Origin: Quillaja saponaria
Lineage: Eukaryota > Streptophyta > Magnoliopsida > Fabales > Quillajaceae
Reading direction: 5' to 3'
Length of the DNA stretch: 64,000 bases
NCBI GenBank assembly: GCA_029379385.1
Contig: CM055606.1
Coordinates: 19,431,142 to 19,495,141, forward strand
A model generated the notes under the pieces. That model ran no database searches. It was not told the origin of the DNA and was given only the letters and a program-made list of their open reading frames with translations. Positions 33,527 to 46,871 of this stretch are shown one piece after another. Every line of letters begins with the position of its first letter. Position 1 is the stretch's first letter. The position numbers were made by a program, and so were the translations under genes.

Positions 33527-34054
33527 ATGAAAATGGGAACAACCCACAAAATTTCACTCTGTTTTTTGACTCTGTTCGTTTTTGTAGCAATGGCAGATCA
33601 CCTAAAAGCAACATCCAAGTATCAGATCGCTTGCACAATGTGCTCTGCTTGTGAAAATCCATGCAACCCAGTATTATCACCACCACCACCGTCTCCATCA
33701 CCGCCTCCGCTTGCTTCCACAAACTATTGCCCCCCACCACCATCTCCTCCAAGCTCCGGTTCTGGGACTTACTATTACTCTCCACCACCACCCTCTCAAC
33801 CCACAAACTCATACTCATCTCCTCCACCACCGCAATCCGGCAGCGGTGGTGGTGAAGGAGGAGTTGGAAGCACCTACTATCCGCCGCCAACTTACAATAA
33901 CTACCCTACTCCACCACCACCGAACCCAATTATGCCTTACTTCCCTTTCTACTACTATAGCCCTCCTCATCCATCAACGTCCAAATCTTTTCGCTTAATG
34001 GGTTCATTAATTTATACAATCAGTTTGTTCTCTACTTTGCTCTGTTTGTTTTGA
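33527..34054 (+). CDS. Small extensin-like, proline-rich, probably GPI-anchored protein
   Basis: A single exon of 175 residues. An N-terminal hydrophobic signal peptide (ISLCFLTLFVFVAMA) is followed by a short Cys cluster (residues about 35-47, C-x2-C-x2-C-x3-C). Then comes a wall-protein region with repeated SPPPP-type motifs (about 50-135), including SPPPPSPSPPP and YYYSPPPP; a Gly/Ser-rich spacer (GSGGGEGGVG); and a hydrophobic C-terminus (LIYTISLFSTLLCLF) that looks like a GPI signal. Ser-Pro-rich repeats are targets for prolyl hydroxylation and arabinosylation, and Tyr residues next to them can cross-link, so a structural role in the wall or at the membrane-wall interface is expected. 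The exact subfamily is uncertain. Two in-frame ATGs sit at 33527 and 33533; either gives the same signal peptide. Confidence 0.85.
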   Translation: MKMGTTHKISLCFLTLFVFVAMADHLKATSKYQIACTMCSACENPCNPVLSPPPPSPSPPPLASTNYCPPPPSPPSSGSGTYYYSPPPPSQPTNSYSSPPPPQSGSGGGEGGVGSTYYPPPTYNNYPTPPPPNPIMPYFPFYYYSPPHPSTSKSFRLMGSLIYTISLFSTLLCLF

Positions 34055-36500
34055 CAGAAAATGTAACAACCGCAAGGAGAAATAAAACAGAGGAATAATT
34101 GCTCAAATTGGCAGATCTAGTGAGAGTAAGTTGACGTTCATAGAAGAAGAGTAGGAACTTAGAATCAAGCTCCAAAATGCCCTTATTTCAAAACTCCATT
34201 TGTCTACAATGGAAAGCAGAAATGTCAATTGGAAAGTACTCCATCCATTGAAGAAATGTTAGAATCTTCCTTGCAAATGTAATTTTGTTAACAACTTAAT
34301 TTGTATGAATTATGTTTTCCTCGTTAATTTTATTTTGGTAATAATAAACCCCAATAATTCCTTGTTCAATCATTGTTCCATTGAGCATATCATTTTCAAT
34401 GTTTTTTTTTTCTATGACAACCAAAAATATCAAAAAAAAACCATGTACGTGTAACTAAGCGTAAATAGTTAGATTTATAAGACACCATGATGAGTGACCA
34501 CCGTAGTACGTGGTTCCAACAAATGAGGAATCTAGAAAGCTTAGATTTTCTGACATAAAGGTCTATATGGATTGTGTTTAACTAATCAACTGACCAAAGC
34601 CTACGAGAAAATTCAAAATAGTAGAAGAAATTTGAGAAGTTGTCCCACTCATCAAAATAATTGCTAGAGTAGATGTGTGGTACTGAATATGCTTCCTTAT
34701 TCATTTCACTGTGTGTTGACGAATGAGGATGTCTTTGGCATCACAAAGCAAGCAATCTTTGGCTTCTTCCTTTTTTCTTTGACAAAATAATCCTTTTCTT
34801 TTCTTTTTTTTGATTGAATTTGACAAAATAATTCCAAAATAATTCATTCCATGTGAGAAAGAATTGGCAAAAGGTCAAATTTGGATGCCGAAGATAGCAT
34901 CTTTAGGCTGCTAAGCTCGAGCAACATGGTTGGGAGTTGGCATCAGTGCAGCTCAATAACATGTTCACCCACTTTAACAATTAAAGGGTTTCTGTCTCAA
35001 TTACTTACAAGGCCACACACCCACCACATGTCTTCATCTCCTTATAACACATCAGTTTTGGGCTTACAAGGCTGCAAGATGCTCTATAGGTTGGCAACCA
35101 AATGAAATTTGTTTTAAAGATAATCTCTTTTGTAATTTTCAACCATTAGTCTTAGTTTGGGCAGATTTCAAGTGAACTTGATTCAAAATGGTGCGTTCAA
35201 AGCAAAATTCTTTGATGCATCAATCAACCCTCGACTAAAAAGGGGCCAGGCCAGGCCAACACAACCCCAAATTAGCAAGGCTCAAACATTTGTCATTCTC
35301 TTTTTTCTTTTTTTTTAAGTGAGTATAGTATTCAGATTAACTTACATATATTTTGATAAATTTATCTTTTTTATATGAATTTCTTAAACTGTTTATGTCA
35401 AAATTAAGAAATTTATGATTTGAAATGAATTTCTTGCACGTAGAGTTGTAAATTTAGCTCTACAACTTTGTAGATATGTTAAACATGAGCATTGCAGAGC
35501 TTATGACAGCAATGGAATTACTAGGTGCAACATCAACATATTGTGTGTGACTGTAATTTCAACAGTGTGTGAAATGTGAAATATGTAAACCAATAGCATC
35601 AGGCAAATGGATTTTTTTATGTTTGTGCCAATTTTGCACGTTGACATTATTGTATTAACAATTGAACACAGCCGTAAAATTTAGTCAAAAGTGGTGAAGA
35701 ACATCTCAATCCTCAGACATCTCAACAAAAAAATATATATATATTCCTATTTGTATTTTGATATTGAAAATAAAAAAGACCAAGCAATTTCTTAGTACCA
35801 AAAAGAAAAAAGAAAAATGATATTGGTGGTTGGCAGGCTGCTGGCTCTGCCCAAATAGTTTAGAGAAAAGAATTGCCTTAATGCCTGACTCATGAGCCAT
35901 TGTTACCAAACAACCAAGACCAATGAGAATTGAATACAACTACCATGAAAGTCTTGGTCGGATTTTCATTCTTGGAGCCAAAAAGAGGGAAACGTGAATT
36001 TCACATTCCCTCCTCTTTTTTCTTTCTTTCTACTTTTTGTATTTCGTCCCAATTCTTTATTCTTAAATTTTTCAAATGAAAAAAAAGAATTAGCCAAGTC
36101 CCACCTTACCAAGTAGAAACCAAGGTTTCCTTCCCCCATCAGACATACTCACTAGAACTTTCCTTAAGCTTCAAATGGATAAAATTACACATAATCCATA
36201 AACTTTTTTCTTTTTGGATATGAGGAAAATGACCAAATGGGATTGGAATTGGGATTGGGATTTAGTATCTAAGCTTTCAAGAAATGGAAGGCACAGTGAA
36301 AATGGGAAAATAGTGAAAGTTAGAAAGAGAAAGAATCCAATACCTAAAACTTTACCAAAATAGAATCAATCTTCATTTCTTACAATTCTTGAAACACTCA
36401 AAATGGTAATAATAATTCACTAGAAACAGCTACAGTGGTCATACAATTCCAGGTTAGGGTGCATACTCTGCTGCCTCCTATTGATTTATTTGTTAATAGG
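34055..36500. other. Intergenic region, no gene seen
   Basis: The extensin-like 3' UTR occupies the left edge (AATAAA at about 34080), and the GATA 3' UTR (minus strand) the right. Between them is AT-rich DNA with short open frames of no known family. Confidence 0.55.
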
Positions 36501-37148
36501 CTAAGCATAAACAGAACCATAAGAAAGAGCCATCAATAACACAGCTGCTTGTTCTTCTTCTCCCAACTTCCTTCTCTGCCTCTCAACCCTTGATCTCTGC
36601 AGCATCACCTCCCTATCCATAGCTAATAATCTCTGCTTCAAACTATCTCCAAGCTTATTACTGCTACCACCACTACTACTATTTCTCTTTCCCTTCTTAT
36701 TTTCTGTGCTTTTGCTCAAACCCAAAATTGCTCTTCTCTTTTTTCTGCTTCTGATGCCACAGGCATTACATAGAGACTGCAAATCAAATCAAATCAAAAT
36801 CAAAATCAGATCAAAGCTCAACATGCTGTGATCCAACTGTAATAGTTGTAATCAAGAATAGGAAATGGGTTTATATGATCAATGAAGCTACCTTAGGTCC
36901 AGCTGGACCACCTCTCCAAAGAGGGGTTTTGGTTGTACCACAATCAACGCAGGTCTTCTTCTGCTGGCTATCTTCTGATGAAACACCATTTGGGTTTCTG
37001 CTATTCGAGTCCTCAGATTCTGATCCCTGCATCAAAGCACAAAATCAAATTCATTAGCAAACCCTTATGATGGAATCAAAACCATAGACCCAGTTCCAAT
37101 CATGAAAGAAAGGTCATGATCACTCACTTTTTCACTCGGATCCATCAT
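36501..37148 (-). CDS. B-class GATA transcription factor with C-terminal LLM domain (GATA15/16/17-like)
   Basis: Exons: 37148-37128, 37026-36892 and 36776-36501, giving 143 residues. After an acidic/Ser-rich start there is one GATA zinc finger near residues 31-55 with spacing C-x2-C-x18-C-x2-C: CVDCGTTKTPLWRGGP, then GPKSLCNACGIRSRKKRR. The Ser at the SLCNACG position is typical of plant class B. The middle is basic and Ser/Gly-rich. The C-terminus reads EEQAAVLLMALSYGSVYA and contains the Leu-Leu-Met motif that defines the LLM subclass. Members act downstream of light, auxin, cytokinin and gibberellin in greening and growth; the short members lack the long N-terminal extension of GNC and GNL. 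All splice sites are GT-AG. The first coding exon encodes only seven residues, so the start is inferred from frame and donor. No damage is seen. Confidence 0.93.
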
Positions 37149-37666
37149 TTATACCAGGCTACCAACTATTTCGAAGATCTAAACACAACCCAGATGCCAA
37201 AAAGTAGAAATTAGAAGTGAGGTATTGGCTACTGATTGATAGAAAGTGGGTTACTCTGAACAGCTAATCACTGTGATGGAAAGCAAACAATCAGAGGTAA
37301 AGAAATTGATCTAATCGAAATTCTAACAAAAAAGGGTGGTGTATATAACTATATATGCCTCTATTTGAGAGATCAAAGAAAGGAGCAAGACCCAGATAGA
37401 ACTAGAACAAATCAAAACCAGAGCTTGACAGATAGAGGCAATGATCGATTTCCCAATTAGAAATGATAAGACTCTGGGAATGAGAAAGTATGGCGGCTGA
37501 TATTGAAAATGGAAGGTATCGGAATTCGGCTGTGCCTTAAAACGAAAAGAAAGCGGCATGCAGTCACTGAGAGTATGTGTGCGTGCAGAGTGGAGAGAGA
37601 GACAGAGAGAGAAGAAGAATCGAACCGACATACACGCACCAGCCGCAGCAGATCTAAAGGGTTGCC

Positions 37667-37676
37667 TTATATAAAT
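37667..37676 (-). promoter_or_regulatory. Probable TATA box of the GATA gene
   Basis: On the minus strand the sequence is CCATTTATATAAGGC. It lies about 520 bases upstream of the ATG, and the stretch between is CT-rich on the minus strand, as in plant leaders. Motif and position only. Confidence 0.5.
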
Positions 37677-37799
37677 GGGACGCCAAACCCTAACTCTGGT
37701 ATTTTTTTTTAAATGACGAAAGTATCCTTGCTCAAAACCTGAGGATCCACCCGCCAAAAGATCCTAAATGAACAAAAAGGGCGCCATTGCCATTGAGGG

Positions 37800-38990
37800 A
37801 GTGAAAATTTTGCTAGGCATTAGATCTTTATTAAGAATTTTGTTAAATCAACATTAGTTAAGATTCTATAAAAGAAAGTTTGTAGTATTCATCATAGTAA
37901 TTGATTATGATTATAATAATATTGAATGCACAAAATGTTATTTTTAGAAAAGTTTAATTCTAAAAATCGTATTTTTTTTTATTTTAACAACTCGTTATAA
38001 CAAGATATTTTGTTAAAAAATTTATAAATAGAATTTTTGCAATATTTATTGTAATAATTTATTATGATTTTAGTGTTATTTAGCATATAAATTACTAGTT
38101 AAAAAAAATTAATTTACAAAAATTATATTTGTTATAACTTAACAAGTATTTTAAAAATACCCAATTAATAATATTAATCTGTCGAGTATTTTGATCATGA
38201 CAAAAATGCCCTTTTGATAGGTCAACCAAAACAACCCCTTTTAGGGTTCAAATTTTCACATTTGGTTGCACTTTGTCACAATTTCAATATTGGGTGAGCA
38301 TAGTTGAAGCATATAGGGTAGTGTACCTTTTGATATATATATACATACTGCCGCTTTACACAAATTTTTTCTTACAGGCTCAAACTCCTGATATTGCAGA
38401 AGCTCCAAACTGTTGTACCCAAGTATGCCGTACCAAACCACACCTTGTTGGGTTACCTATCAATTGATTTTCCATACCCTCTAATTTCGTTTTGGAATTC
38501 TCAAATTCTAAATAAAAATATTCTTGTAAAGGCAATTTATTCTTCAAGCAGAAAACACCCGTCAAAATAATAAAATAAAAGATATTTTTTTTATAACAGC
38601 TATGCATTTGTAGAGGGAAAGTCAAACTTTAATGAGGGAGAATCAAATCAAAGTTGAACCTCTTATGATATCAAAATAAGATTTTTTTTTTTTTTTTGCA
38701 AGATTTATCTAAAAGATGTCATAAATGTACATATTAAGATATATTATCAAAATTTAAAATATTTTACAAAGAATGATTCAGTAATTAAATTATACTCAAA
38801 TCATTATCACGCATTGCTATAAATGTTAAGAAATTATCATTTATATCATCTTAAATGTCCAAAGTTCAAAAAGGAAATTAAAAATAAGTAAATTATATTA
38901 TAAAATTTAATTAATTATTCTTTTGCAAGCAAAAGAAAACGTCAATGTTTTTACTTTTTTCTCTTAATTAGATGTGGAGAAGGTAATTAA
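37800..38990. other. AT-rich intergenic region, no gene seen
   Basis: 37840-38170 holds related AT-rich segments (GTAATTGATTATGATTATAA and TAATTTATTATGATTTTAG) that also resemble, on the opposite strand, the 203-base repeat near 20.1-20.5 kb. No coding region. Confidence 0.5.
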
Positions 38991-39457
38991 GGCTTAGTTT
39001 AGTAATGTTGTGACTTTTAAAAAGTTACTGTGATTTTCATGTTATGAAAAAACAACTATTAAAAAGTCACAGTAACCTAGTTTGATAAATTTTTATAAAA
39101 ATTATTGTGGATAGTAAAATCAATAAACAATATGTTTGGTAAAATAAATTATAAATTGCTATGAATATATAAAATGACAAAAATAGACTCAATAATTAAA
39201 GATATATTTATGAAGATAAATTTAATGATTTATAAATTAATTGAAGATATATTTAATATTTTTTTAAAATAAATAAGATAATTTTTATACTTTTAATTTT
39301 GAAAAGTCATAGCTAGATTTTAAAAACATCACTTAAAGTGCTTTTAATAGCATATATGACTTTTTAAAAATAATATAAAAAATACCACTACAAAAAATTA
39401 ATCAAATAATATTTAAGTGTTGTAATTTTTTAAAAAGCAATATCAAACTCACCCTAA
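38991..39457. mobile_element. Probable MITE with imperfect terminal inverted repeats
   Basis: The left end CTTAGTTTAGTAATGTTGTGAC and the right end read from the other strand (TTAGGGTGAGTTTGATATTGC) match imperfectly and are followed in both cases by a run like CTTTTTAAAAA. An internal hairpin (GTTACTGTGA near 39024 pairing with TCACAGTAAC near 39066) lies next to the left end. There is no coding capacity. The layout suggests a hAT-like MITE; no clear target duplication was found. Confidence 0.45.
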
Positions 39458-41025
39458 ATGTCTAGCTAGGCTATACTTAGAAAAAAGTAAAAACAAGAGG
39501 AAAGATAATAGTAAGAAAGAAAATAATTTTATTTTTTTTTTTCTGTCCTAACTCCTACGTTTTACCTTGTTTTCCTGCCTCCTATTTCAAATATCTTAAA
39601 TACAGCATTAATATTTTTCACACTCCAATTATTATTAGAAAATATAACCTCTTATAAATCATTCAGATTTAAAACTTATAAATAATTCACAAAACACTAA
39701 AAATATGATACCTACGCTCTCATGAAAACTAACTATACTTTCTTGGAGTGAATTGCAAAAACTCAAACCCAAAAGAGGTATGATCTAGGATGGGTGGCAT
39801 TTGGAATGCCCAAGTGTTATTGCTCAATCAAAACCCACCCCTACAAGTCAAAGATGAGGTCCTATCCAGTAGTTTATCTTCTTTTTTTCTTTTGAAAAAA
39901 TGACAAAGCACAGACCTGTCAACATGTTCCAGTTCCATGTAATCGAGGATCATGAAGATGTTTATGAACAGCACAAGTTGCAATCTATTCGTGGAGAAAA
40001 ATAAAAGGGGGCCTAAAGTCTAGATAGCTCCAAGATGCGTATCAAAAATACAACGCAGAGACAAAATTTGACAAGCAGAATGAAAATGAGAGCTCAGGAG
40101 AGACCATTTAGTATTATAAAGACCACACAAGCAAGGGGACAACACCAAATGAAACTAAAACCTTTTTATTTGATCTTTAATAGAATATATTTTATTTTTT
40201 TAGTTTTTTAATCTATTTGGAGAGCACTGAATGCATTTGTTGCAGAACAAACTGTTATAAACCAAGCTACTTCTCTCTCACAAGTATTTATGATGCTTGA
40301 AAATGAAAGAAAGCAGCTCGGCAAAAGCAAGAACAAGTTAAGCAAAATCTGGGTAAATCCAGATATAAACAAAGAACAACGAGAGTTCTCTACATATATA
40401 ACTAATCGGAATTGAGAAGATCTTCACGCATAAAAATAGCTTAAATTTTCCCCCCCTTACAATACACCATAAATGAGTTTGTAAAATACTATATTCACCC
40501 AACCAGGCAAAACAAATACCCAAGACTCTCTGGAAATTACCAATACGACTACGACTCTAAGAAAAAATAGGACTTCAAGCCGCATTCAAGAAACCCTCCA
40601 AATACCATATAGTCTGACTCCCTGCTAATGCAACAACAATAAACATTTGGACACTTTCTACAGCATTTGATAGTACGAGGTTAAACACCAAATACCGCTG
40701 ACTAAACCATTATGCTGCAATTGAACCCACCTGCCCTGCCCTGCCCTACCCCCCCCCCCCTCCCTTACTCACAAAAGCGACCAACCTTTGCACCTCTTAG
40801 ACCACAAAGGACACAGGACCAGACTGAAACAGACACTGGTGAGGTGCACTGACCGACCCAACTTAGCCACCCCAGCATGAACCCCTTTGCTCCATCCAAT
40901 TAGTCACCTACAGTTTTATAGAACATATTCAGTTGATGATGATGGTTTATGACAAGGATAAGAAAACAATAATCAGGACAAAAGTTTTTACTGAATCTAG
41001 CTTACCAGTCTTCTATATAGGGTCT
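39458..41025. other. Intergenic region and importin alpha 3' UTR
   Basis: No gene seen. 40731-40765 carries three CCTGC/CCTGC-like pentamers followed by a run of about 12 C and a CTCCC. The right end should be the 3' UTR of importin alpha on the minus strand. Confidence 0.55.
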
Positions 41026-44000
41026 TCAACTGAAGTTGTATCCACCGGATGGAACCGGAAGGTCACTCCCTCCAAAGTTGAAACCAGGCTGGGGAGCATC
41101 ACCTGGAGCTAGTGTCTCATCGTCATCTTCCAGCCAATATGTTTCAAGAATTTTAACAGCCTTCTCATATATCTCATTGTTGTCATGACTCTGAAGATTT
41201 TCAATCTTCTCTAATCCCTCAGCAGCATCTATCAACTGAGCATATACGTTTACTTCTCCAGAGTTGCCAAGATTCTTCTCAGCTTCCCCAACCTTCAGAA
41301 TGTTCTCTAAGCCTTCTAAACAGACAGTGACAATCCTCGGATCAGGGCATATAAGGAGATCACAGAGAGGCTTTATGCAGCCCTGACTCACCAGGTACCT
41401 AACAATTATTCAAAGAGAAGTAAATAAGGCAAGATCACAACTACACAGGAATCAGGGAAAGGAAAAAAAAAAATATGACACAATCAATTACTTAATTTGG
41501 TCATGAGTGCCACCGGAAGTAGCATTTGAGATTGCCCAGGCAGCTTCTTTCTTTATATCAAACTCAGCATTTTGGAGCAGATTGACTAAGGGAGTAACTA
41601 GGCCAGCTTCAATAACAGCCTGTATTGTTTCATAATGTGTAAATTGATGAGTACATTTCCAACTAACAAATCAACATTTAATAAAACTTGGCAAATAATC
41701 TCTGAAATAAAAAAGTGAGTATCCTATTATAAGATCACAACTAAGAGTATTGATACTTGACCCTTGTACTCTTGAAAAAAGCCTCCCTCAAGCAATATAC
41801 ATGCATCACTATACATTGCAGTCTCTGCTTCTCTCACATTGGTGGGTCACAAACACAATCACTGGGTTTTAAACCAGTGATCCCATAGGATCGATTAGAT
41901 CCAATAGTCAGCAAGAACTGCTTAAAAATTCTGTCAAAAGTTCAGTATGCCAAATGATTCAGTGTCACCTCTGTGGCAACAGAAATTGTATTCAAACCCA
42001 TCACCAACTAATGATATCGCCTATTCAAGTGATGTTGAAACAACAAAAAGTAATTTATCTAATTTCAGATTTCTTCGAGACTTATAATATGGCACAGTAG
42101 CCGAAAAGGCTCAAAATTTTCTATCGAAAACCACAGTTTGACATACATGCATGCGTGGTCTATTTGAAAATGTAAGTGACAGCATATGAGAAGACACTAG
42201 TATTGAATAACACATTTCGAAATTAACTAAAGCGTAAATATATCAGATTCACTAGCTTACCTGTATCTGTTCCCTATTTCCTGCGGTGATGTTTGATATA
42301 GTCCAGCAAGCTTCTTTCTTGATGCTTTTTTTATGATTATGTGTCAACAGGTTCAAAAGGTAAGAAAGTGCACCATGATTGATAATACACTGAAAAGAAA
42401 ATGAGTTCCAATCAAAATCACCAGTCAAAAAATAGCATAGTACTAAAACATATGACTAAACACACATTTAGGTTACAATGATAAGTGACAACACAATCTA
42501 CACATGCACAAGATTGACCTATTCATTTGCCTATGTGCCTGTGGGCCATATCTGGGTCTGTTAAGAGAGAGGGAGGGGTCTTTTATGCTGAAAAGCAAGG
42601 CAATCAATACATGTCATAAACACCATGTAGAACATAGTCATTGAGTGTCTACAGACCACAATGCTCAAAGTCAGCACACAGATAGTTTCATATAAAGTTC
42701 AATCAAATTGTAAACTTGTAAGAGCATCAAGCATTTATCTTAATTTCATATCATTCAACAGAATCAAAACTTTGGCATTTCTGGAAACTATGTTGTAAAT
42801 ATAAATGGTACACATATATTAGCTACATTGCAAATATAAAATTAGAAACCATATTGATCGTACATAATGCCCAATCACAATCAGTTATTTAACAGCATAT
42901 ACCAACAACCCATATATACAAACAGCATTAGCAAACACCATGAAACCTTATCCAAGCAACACTTATAAGAATGCATAAATCCTTCTGCTAGTCAATCAAC
43001 AAACTTATCAACTAGGAAGCTTATTTTACACCAAAAATATTCAATACCGATAATAATGAAGTCAACAAACCCTATCATCTTCCAAGTCTACCATTGGAAA
43101 CATATCGTATTTGCCCCTAGTTGTTTTTGGTTGCCATATTTTTTTATCAGCCAGCACAGCTGGTATAGCATTTTCTCTAGAGGCCGGGGGATGTTTATTG
43201 TTCTTCAAATGATTACAGGCTTCATCGTCTTCTCACATAATATAGATTCCCTAGTGAAAAAGTTCCAGCATATTAGCATGTAATAATTATTGAATATGAT
43301 TCAAGACAACAACAATTCAACAAATTTAGAAAATATAAATATTTACCAAAAGATAGAATACATGAAGAGAAACATAACAAGCGCTCATCTGTTTACACTA
43401 AATATTGGGGAAGAACTACTCCAAGAGCTAAATAGTAGTTCTTATAACAGTTGACAAGCCATTACCTGAGTCTGCTGATCATCTCCTGTCACAATATTTC
43501 CCACTGTGCGAAGGGCAGGAATGAGCACTGCAGGAGATGGATGCCTGAAACAACAGACAAATTTTATATTACTAGGTAAAGTAAGAATATAATGGAAACC
43601 CAGACTCAATAGATCAATACTCACATGAGGAGATTCACTAGTCGGACGCATACCCCAGCCTCAATTACAGCTTGGATTTTGTCATTCGTACCATCAGAAA
43701 GATATGAGAGTGCCCAGCAAGCATCTGTCAGGACTTCTTCATCACTTGAATTTACCAGACGCTCAAGAGCTGGAAGTGCCGGTCGCACCTGCCCATCAAA
43801 ATTTCAAGATTTTAAAATTGCAAAACAAGGAAAAGCTGTTTTGCGTAAAATAAACAAGCAAACAACTACCTGCTCAAATGGGGGTTGTGGCTTGCCCCTG
43901 CAGAAGTTTGATAGCGTCCATGTGGCATTTCTCAGCATTGAAAGCTTCGCATGCTCATTCAGTTGGGCCAGCAGAGGTATCAATGCTCCATTGCTAAGAA

Positions 44001-45183
44001 CAAGATCACGGCATCTAGGAGAGTCGCCAGCAACATTTCCCAATGCCCACACTGCCTATAATTTCAGGATTTAATCAGAAGAGTTAGTTCAATATAAAAA
44101 TTAAATTTCTTTTACCCCATTACTATCTAAAATTTATACCTGCTCGCGGACATCATCACTTGGGGAACCAAGGAGCTTAACAAATATGGGGACTGCTCCA
44201 TGATCAATCACCACCTTGGTGTTTTCAGAAGTTCCTGATGCTATGTTTGTCAGAGCCCAAGCAGCCTCAAACTGAGCAACAAAATTAAGATGTGAGGTGA
44301 TGTAAACATCACGAGAAGAATAAACCATAAAACAATATGGAAAGAAATACAAATTCAAAGCGCAGATATAATGGACAGAAAATAGGGAATCTGACCTGAA
44401 GTTGAGGGAAGTCTTCCCTGATAAGAAATTCTACAAAGCGTGGTACAACACCAGACTGGATAACTTCCTCTATTGGAGGGCTCCGCTCTGCAGAAAGAAT
44501 ATTGAAAACAATGTTACTTATTAGCACTTAGCAGCCTTCAAAGTTCAAACACGCAAGGAACTTAAGGGAGTTCATAGAGAATCGAGAGTTACCAATTGAA
44601 AGCAATTTCCGAAACTGTGTAGTTGCTTCCAGCTGCAAAGTACTATTGTCGGACCAAACCCCAGTAACCATTGAAGGAAGACTCTCTAACTGTAAATAAA
44701 ACGAATAACTGTCAAAACCATAACGGATAGTAACTGTACCACACAGAGCACCGACCATTAAAAAACTCTATCAGTCCTCACGAGTACATCCGATCCAACG
44801 AAATCAATTATACAAATAATTACCAACAGTCGGGATAACATGATCAGACATTAAAATCCCATAACTTCAAATCTACAGATCGACGATCAAGCTCTAATTT
44901 TTTTCCACAAAATAACATAAACAAAGATATGTATATGTGGTGCAATAAATGATAAGTTCTACAACCATACCTTTTTCTCAACTGTGGTAGTTTGAAGAGG
45001 AGTAGTGAACTGCTGCTGGGCTTGGAGGCCTTCGCGACGCTTCTTCTGCAAGCTCTCTTCCCGCTTGTTCTTACGGATCTCAACCATGTTGTCCTCTCTT
45101 CTTCTACGGCCCTCATCAGCATCGACGGCCACCTTATACCGGTTCCGGCGAACCTCAGTCCTCGCGTTTGGCCTTAGCGACAT
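41026..45183 (-). CDS. Importin subunit alpha (ten exons)
   Basis: Exons on the minus strand: 45183-44971, 44689-44593, 44487-44396, 44271-44140, 44055-43870, 43788-43625, 43544-43466, 42389-42261, 41619-41492 and 41398-41026. The product is 530 residues in continuous frame, the usual family length. Residues 1-70 form the importin-beta-binding domain, rich in Arg/Lys ([20 protein letters not shown]). About ten armadillo repeats follow, with the Trp/Asn pairs that line the NLS groove ([60 protein letters not shown]). A C-terminal acidic segment (LEDDDE) and a Gly-rich tail (FNFGGSDLP) complete it. The protein binds classical nuclear localisation signals in the cytosol and, with importin beta, carries cargo through the nuclear pore. 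All introns are GT-AG; intron 7 is the longest (1,076 bases). No damage is seen. Confidence 0.96.
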
Positions 45184-46871
45184 GGTTTTGCTTTCAGAAC
45201 TCTAAAATCAAATACTGGGCACAAATGAGTATCTACCAAATTCGAAGATCGATGATTGATGTTAAGGAAAAACCCTAGGAAAAGGAATGAGAATTACGCA
45301 GACCAGACCCTAGTTTACAGAGAGAGAGGGTGCCTTCGATTTTTGAAGAAAGCTTAAAGTGGAATTATGCGATTTAATTTATTAATAGAAGGGTTAAATT
45401 GTAAATTAAATAGATATATTAAGGAGGCTGCCATTTGAATTGCAGGACTAGTTGTACAAATTTCAAAAAAGGAAATGAAATTTAAAATGGAATTTATATA
45501 AATTCATTAACAACAAATTAAATTTTAATTTCATGTAATTCTGATTTTACAAGAATATCAGAAATCTTTATTTTATTTTTATTTTATTTTATTATTATTA
45601 CTTATAAAAATGTGATTATCACTTTCCTAAATTTTAATAAATTGATTGGTGTTTTCATTTCTTTCTTTTGCTAAATTTATAATGATACCCATTATTTCAA
45701 TTGCTTTGAGAGATTTTCATATTTATGATTTTCATCACAATATAAAAAGAAAAGGTTGATTATAAATACAAATTAATATTGTGATCAACATTCCAAAAAA
45801 AGTTTAAATCCTTACCTTAAGTCTCATAATCACAGTCTAAACATATCATATTGTAAAAAAATTCTGAATAATAAAAAATCTATGTAAGTAGAGTTGAGTA
45901 TATCTCGTTTTATTTCAAGAGTATATATCATATGATATTTCTTATTGACCTCTCAAAATGTAATTAAGTAATTGTTATTAATGTTTTTCATTTAATAATA
46001 TACTATAACGTAAAGTTTATATATTTTTATTGATTTGTAGGAGACAGACCTGTAAACTATATAATAAAATATATCTTTCTCCATTCACGCATAAACCCCA
46101 AATTATTTCATCTCCAATTATTACTCCATTTCAATTTCATTTACAACTTCTTGGTTAATCTTTTGACTCACTGAGTTTTTTTTTTTTTTTTCCCCATGTT
46201 TATGCATAGTTTTCATGATAAATCGGTTAACTTAATTCTGCTTTCCTTGCTTACTTGCAACAAAAAAGAAGAAGAAAAGTTTAAAGATAACCAAGTGCCT
46301 TAGAATGATCAATAATACAGCCTGTCTCTGACTATCTGCCCATAACCTCACCCAATTGGGGATGCCATCTAATATTTTTCCACGTCATTCCTGATTGGAG
46401 TCTGACTTCTTCTATTTTGTCTGTTGCTAGGATAGAAGATCCTCATCCCATTCCTATGCCATGCTATTATATTATAAATTTATAATAGTAGAACAGCCTG
46501 AGAAAATAGCCACTAGCACAGAAGAACTTGTATATAATTCCTACCCAACAAAAATCTCAAAGATTCACATCAACTATTTACAAAAATAAGTGAAAATTGC
46601 AGTTCTACAATTTTGTAGATTCACCTCTGCTTTTCTACTTGTTACTTATGTCCATGTTCCTTTAGGTTGGCCAAAGGCTGCAAAATGCAAATATCCTTTG
46701 CTTTATTTACACTATATTGTAGTTCTTATTAAAAGGAGTTGGGGGGAATACAAAAGAAAGTTGCCCATTCTGATTCTGGTTGATTATGGGGTTTTCCCTT
46801 GCAACTGTAGTGATTTGTTGTTGAGGTAAGCTTGGTGGAGAAGCATAGAAAGAAGAGGTTTCAAGCACTTG
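45184..46871. other. Importin alpha upstream region and intergenic DNA
   Basis: The 5' UTR and promoter of importin alpha are at the left edge (GAGAGAGAGGG at about 45319). The rest is AT-rich with no supported gene; the DUF1218 3' UTR lies at the right end. Confidence 0.55.

Noticed and set aside
33510..33890. 126-codon minus-strand ORF and other frames over the extensin-like gene
   Set aside because: Proline-codon repeats leave all frames open; only the + strand frame has a signal peptide and SPPPP motifs.
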